NCBI RefSeq assembly: GCF_003589745.1
Contig: NZ_CP032364.1
Location: 744,001-808,000 of the forward strand
DNA from: Lachnoanaerobaculum umeaense
GTDB taxonomy: Bacteria; Bacillota; Clostridia; Lachnospirales; Lachnospiraceae
Length of the DNA stretch: 64,000 bases
Reading direction: 5' to 3'
How positions within the stretch are numbered: position 1 is the stretch's first letter; every line of letters begins with the position of its first letter. The translations under genes and the position numbers were made by a program. Positions 60,945 through 64,000 of the stretch are shown piece by piece. The notes under the pieces were generated by a model, which did not search any database, was not told the origin of the DNA, and saw only the letters and a program-made list of their open reading frames with translations.

Positions 60945-62795
60945 ATGGAAAACAAAATGTTTTGTTATCAGTGTCAAGAGACAGCAGGTAACACAGGTTG
61001 TACACAGGTAGGTGTATGTGGTAAGAAGCCGGAAGTTGCAAATATGCAAGACTTGCTTATATATGTAAGTAAGGGTATATCAGCTATTACAACAAGACTT
61101 CGTGCAGAAGGAAAAGAAATAAGTAAGGAAGTAAATCACCTTATTACATTAAATCTTTTTATTACAATCACAAATGCAAACTTTGATAATGATGCTATTA
61201 TAGCTAGAATCAAGAAGACACTTGATGTTAAGAAAGAACTTTTAAATGAACTTTCAAATAAAGACGGTTTACCGGAGGCATCACTTTGGGAGTCATATGA
61301 TGAGAGCGAGTATCTTACAAAGGCGGCTACAGTAGGTGTTCTTGCAACAGAAAATGAGGATATCAGAAGTCTTAGAGAGCTTATTATATATGGACTTAAA
61401 GGACTTTCTGCATATTCAAAGCATGCAAATGCACTTTTACAGGATGATGGTGAGGTGGATGCATTCTTACAGAGAGCATTGGCAGCAACACTTGATGATA
61501 AGCTTGGAGTGGATGAGCTTGTAGCACTTACACTTGAGACAGGTAAGTATGGTGTAAATGGAATGGCTTTGCTTGATAAGGCAAACACAACAGCTTATGG
61601 TAATCCTGAGATCACAACAGTTGATATCGGTGTAGGTAAAAACCCGGGTATCCTTGTTTCAGGTCATGACTTAAGAGATCTTGAGATGCTCTTAAAGCAG
61701 ACACAGGGAAGCGGAGTAGATGTTTATACTCACTCAGAGATGCTTGCAGGTCAGTATTATCCTGAGCTTAAGAAGTATTCAAACCTTAAGGGTAACTATG
61801 GTAATGCATGGTGGAAGCAGAAAGAGGAGTTTGAGAGTTTTAATGGACCGATCCTTATGACTACTAACTGTATAGTACCACCTAAGGCAAGTTATATAGA
61901 TAGACTTTATACAACAGGTTCAGCAGGATATCCGGGATGTAAGCATATTGCAGGTGATATTGGTGAGGAGAAAGATTTCTCAGAGATAATTGAACAGGCT
62001 AAGAAGTGTGCACCTCCAACAGAGATTGAGAGTGGAAATATTGTAGGTGGTTTTGCACATGCACAGGTTCTTGCACTTGCAGATAAGGTAGTAGATGCTG
62101 TTAAATCAGGTGCTATTTCAAAGTTTGTTGTAATGGCAGGTTGTGATGGACGTTCAAAGGCAAGAAACTACTATACAGATTTTGCAAAGGCTCTTCCAAA
62201 GGATGCCATTATTCTTACAGCCGGATGTGCTAAGTACAAATATAATAAGCTTGACCTTGGAGATATAGGCGGTATTCCAAGAGTGCTTGATGCAGGTCAG
62301 TGTAATGACTCTTATTCATTGGCAGTTATCGCACTTAAGCTTAAGGAAGTATTTGGTCTGGATGATATCAATGATCTTCCACTTGAGTTCAATATTGCAT
62401 GGTATGAGCAGAAGGCAGTTATTGTTTTACTTGCACTTTTATACTTAGGAGTAAAGAATATTCACCTTGGACCAACACTTCCTGGATTCCTTTCACCAAA
62501 TGTGGCTAAGGTTTTAGTTGACAACTTTGGTATTGCAGGTATTGGAACAGTTGAGGATGATATCGAGCTTTTCTTTGGAAAAGTTGAGAAAGAAGTGGTT
62601 GATGGAAAGTACAGCCCTGATATGCTTATTGGAGAGGTGCTCTCAGAGAACCCTGCAGCTGCAAATGTGCTTATGGAAATAGGTATGCACTGTCTTGGAT
62701 GCCCATCATCACAGATGGAATCACTTGCAGAGGCAGCAATGGTACATGGCATTGAGGTAAATGAACTTATCAGCAGATTAAATCAGCTAGGATAA
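60945..62795 (+). CDS. hcp: Hybrid-cluster protein (hydroxylamine/NO reductase) fused to a C-terminal DUF1858 domain
   Basis: Hcp carries a cubane cluster and the hybrid Fe-S-O cluster and is linked to nitrosative stress. The N-terminal cluster cysteines are C7, C10, C19 and C25 ([14 protein letters not shown]). Hybrid-cluster ligands are visible in [52 protein letters not shown] and [10 protein letters not shown]. At 616 residues it is about 70 longer than usual. The extra C-terminus ([20 protein letters not shown] followed by [11 protein letters not shown]) is a DUF1858 domain with a CLGC motif. TAAGAGGAGG precedes the ATG. Confidence 0.95.
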   Translation: MENKMFCYQCQETAGNTGCTQVGVCGKKPEVANMQDLLIYVSKGISAITTRLRAEGKEISKEVNHLITLNLFITITNANFDNDAIIARIKKTLDVKKELLNELSNKDGLPEASLWESYDESEYLTKAATVGVLATENEDIRSLRELIIYGLKGLSAYSKHANALLQDDGEVDAFLQRALAATLDDKLGVDELVALTLETGKYGVNGMALLDKANTTAYGNPEITTVDIGVGKNPGILVSGHDLRDLEMLLKQTQGSGVDVYTHSEMLAGQYYPELKKYSNLKGNYGNAWWKQKEEFESFNGPILMTTNCIVPPKASYIDRLYTTGSAGYPGCKHIAGDIGEEKDFSEIIEQAKKCAPPTEIESGNIVGGFAHAQVLALADKVVDAVKSGAISKFVVMAGCDGRSKARNYYTDFAKALPKDAIILTAGCAKYKYNKLDLGDIGGIPRVLDAGQCNDSYSLAVIALKLKEVFGLDDINDLPLEFNIAWYEQKAVIVLLALLYLGVKNIHLGPTLPGFLSPNVAKVLVDNFGIAGIGTVEDDIELFFGKVEKEVVDGKYSPDMLIGEVLSENPAAANVLMEIGMHCLGCPSSQMESLAEAAMVHGIEVNELISRLNQLG

Positions 62796-62810
62796 TTTAT
62801 ATATAGATTT

Positions 62811-62850
62811 AAAAATCGCTCAAGTCGAAAGACTTGGGCGATTTTATTTT
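62811..62850 (+). terminator. Terminator after hcp
   Basis: AAAATCGCTCAAGTC pairs with GACTTGGGCGATTTT (one G-U pair) around a GAAA tetraloop, and ATTTT follows. Confidence 0.9.
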
Positions 62851-62861
62851 GAAAAATTTTA

Positions 62862-62913
62862 CAAAAAAGATGAGAGCCACATGCAAACCTTGTGGATCAC
62901 ATATGGCTCTCAT
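62862..62913 (-). terminator. Terminator after the AraC-type gene
   Basis: ATGAGAGCCACATG and CATATGGCTCTCAT form a 14-base stem with one mismatch. Read on the - strand it is followed by CTTTTTTG. Thus hcp and the converging gene each have a terminator. Confidence 0.8.
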
Positions 62914-62994
62914 ACGGAGATATCACACATATAGTATACAATTTATAAAAAATAAATCAAGTAAACTTTTTGTGAACGAAGCCGGCTTAAGCTT

Positions 62995-63882
62995 TTACTT
63001 GTCCATTCTTTTTATAAATCTGTTAAATTCTAAATCTGACATTGTATCATTTTCATGTTTTAACTTTCTATAGGTAGAAGGTGTAAGACTGTAGTGATTT
63101 TTAAATGCCTTTGAAAATACTGATAAAGAGTCGTATCCGCAGGAGTAGGCAACATTTTCTACAGATAATGCTGAGTCATCAAGTAAATGGCAAGCTCTGT
63201 TCAATCTACAGTAAGTTAAATATTCAGAGGGTGAATGTCCCATACTGGTTTTAAAAATTGTAAAAAGATAGTTTCTACTTATACCAAGATGAGAAGAGAC
63301 ATCAGCAACTCCTATTGGATGATAAAAATTGTTCTGTATAAATTCTATAGCTCTAACCAAATAATTATTATTTCTTAGTTCAGAGGATTGACTTATAGAT
63401 TCTGAGTACATAGTATCCGGGCAGAGAGAACTTAAGAAATCAAATAATAGTGATTGTCTCTTCAGCTCTTCCTTCAATCCGCTTGAATCTGTATCAAGTA
63501 TGGCATCTGCTATTGAAATCATATGGCTTTTCTCACCATGTAGAATAGGATTTTTATAATTAATACCCATTCTTGATAATATTTCTGAAACCTTGTAACC
63601 CTTGAATGCAACCCAAAGATAATGCCATGGATCATCAAAATCCGCTTGATAAAAAGTCATAGCAGTAGGTTCTATAAGAAAAGCTTGGTTTTCACATAGA
63701 TCATATTCAACATTGTCACAGAAAAATTTACCCTTACCGCTCAATATATAGTGAATAATATAGCAAGGTCTTATGGCAGGTCCAAATCTATGTCCTGGAC
63801 TACATTTTTCTTGTCCGGCAAAATTTATAAAGCAATCAGAAAACATCTGATCATTGAATAGTTTGAATCTTACATTATCCAT
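62995..63882 (-). CDS. AraC-family transcriptional regulator
   Basis: A 295-residue regulator. The N-terminal cupin-type sensor domain (about 1-160) shows IHYILSGKGKFFCDNVEYDL and WHYLWVAFKGYK, the layout of AraC proteins that sense sugars. The C-terminal double helix-turn-helix shows GVADVSSHLGISRNYLFTIF and VAYSCGYDSLSVFSKAFKNH. It is divergent from a gene that begins just past the right edge (an AGGAGTAAAAA site ends the window), probably its target, perhaps a carbohydrate system. GTGGAG lies upstream of the ATG. Confidence 0.88.
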   Translation of the reverse strand: MDNVRFKLFNDQMFSDCFINFAGQEKCSPGHRFGPAIRPCYIIHYILSGKGKFFCDNVEYDLCENQAFLIEPTAMTFYQADFDDPWHYLWVAFKGYKVSEILSRMGINYKNPILHGEKSHMISIADAILDTDSSGLKEELKRQSLLFDFLSSLCPDTMYSESISQSSELRNNNYLVRAIEFIQNNFYHPIGVADVSSHLGISRNYLFTIFKTSMGHSPSEYLTYCRLNRACHLLDDSALSVENVAYSCGYDSLSVFSKAFKNHYSLTPSTYRKLKHENDTMSDLEFNRFIKRMDK

Positions 63883-64000
63883 AATGCTCCACTTTCAGTA
63901 TATTTATTAAATTGAAAATATATCATAAATATATTTTATTTTTTTATAAGTTTAAATGCAATGTAAAAAGCTTAAGATTTAATAAAATTAGGAGTAAAAA
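63883..64000. promoter_or_regulatory. Divergent intergenic region to a gene beyond the window
   Basis: This AT-rich stretch holds the araC-type ribosome site on the - strand. At its right end is AGGAGT, a ribosome site for a + strand gene starting just outside the window. No precise operator can be drawn. Confidence 0.5.

Overview
The window looks like chromosomal DNA of a low-GC, strictly anaerobic Firmicute, most likely of the family Lachnospiraceae. The support is its AT-rich base composition and AGGAGG ribosome binding sites. It also has a complete S10-spc-alpha ribosomal gene order, [FeFe]-hydrogenase maturation genes, a butyryl-CoA dehydrogenase/Etf complex and lysine-fermentation genes. 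Genus is not decidable from the sequence alone. Nearly every gene is on the + strand.

Layout. 0-4.6 kb: HPr-like protein, ispF, cysS, mrnC, rlmB and L-lactate dehydrogenase. 4.6-5.3 kb: AT-rich gap with an orphan 65-residue frame. 5.3-12.9 kb: four-carbon acyl-CoA region with an (R)-type enoyl-CoA hydratase, a fused CoA transferase, a GntP-type permease, crotonase, bcd, etfB and etfA. 13-16.4 kb: tRNA-Leu(CAA), a secreted glycosidase-like protein, malic enzyme and a folate ECF S-component. 16.4-17 kb: a 316-bp inverted-repeat element, then the S10 promoter and leader. 17-33.4 kb: ribosomal proteins with secY, adk, map, a KOW protein, infA and rpoA; two related structured repeats sit on either side of rpsH. 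33.5-37 kb: a MATE transporter and a sigma factor paired with an RsgI/PepSY-like membrane protein. 37-41.3 kb: hydrogenase regulator, hydE, hydG and hydF behind a terminator/antiterminator leader. 41.3-43.6 kb (minus strand): a TetR regulator and a surface protein whose 5' end and promoter are duplicated as a perfect 222-bp tandem repeat. 43.7-56.6 kb: EamA transporter, kamB, kamC and a PucR regulator, followed by the lysine operon kal-kce-kdd-kamA-kamD-kamE-cobO-nhaC. 56.8-57.1 kb: fragment of a glucarate-dehydratase-like gene. 57.1-62.8 kb: an hcp-associated cluster. 63-63.9 kb (minus strand): an AraC regulator.

How the genes fit together. The kam/kdd/kce/kal genes take L-lysine to acetoacetate plus crotonyl-CoA. 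Bcd-EtfAB reduces crotonyl-CoA to butyryl-CoA, and the CoA transferase could pass CoA to acetoacetate, so the route to butyrate lacks only a thiolase here. CobO supplies adenosylcobalamin to KamDE, and KamB/KamC probably reactivate it. The 5.3-8.8 kb genes may separately bring in 3-hydroxybutyrate or a similar acid.

The best candidate for an undescribed system is the cluster at 57.1-62.8 kb. It holds an iron-type binding-protein fold with an N-terminal DUF1858-like domain and no signal peptide, a HypB/CobW-like P-loop protein, an ABC ATPase with a similar N-terminal domain, and a Crp/Fnr regulator. Next to these is a hybrid-cluster protein fused to DUF1858. No membrane permease is present, so the ABC machinery may act inside the cell, for example on the Hcp metal cluster. 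Both promoters carry a GTAAC-N4-GTTAC-like palindrome at the same distance from the -10 box, which fits co-activation by the embedded Crp/Fnr protein.
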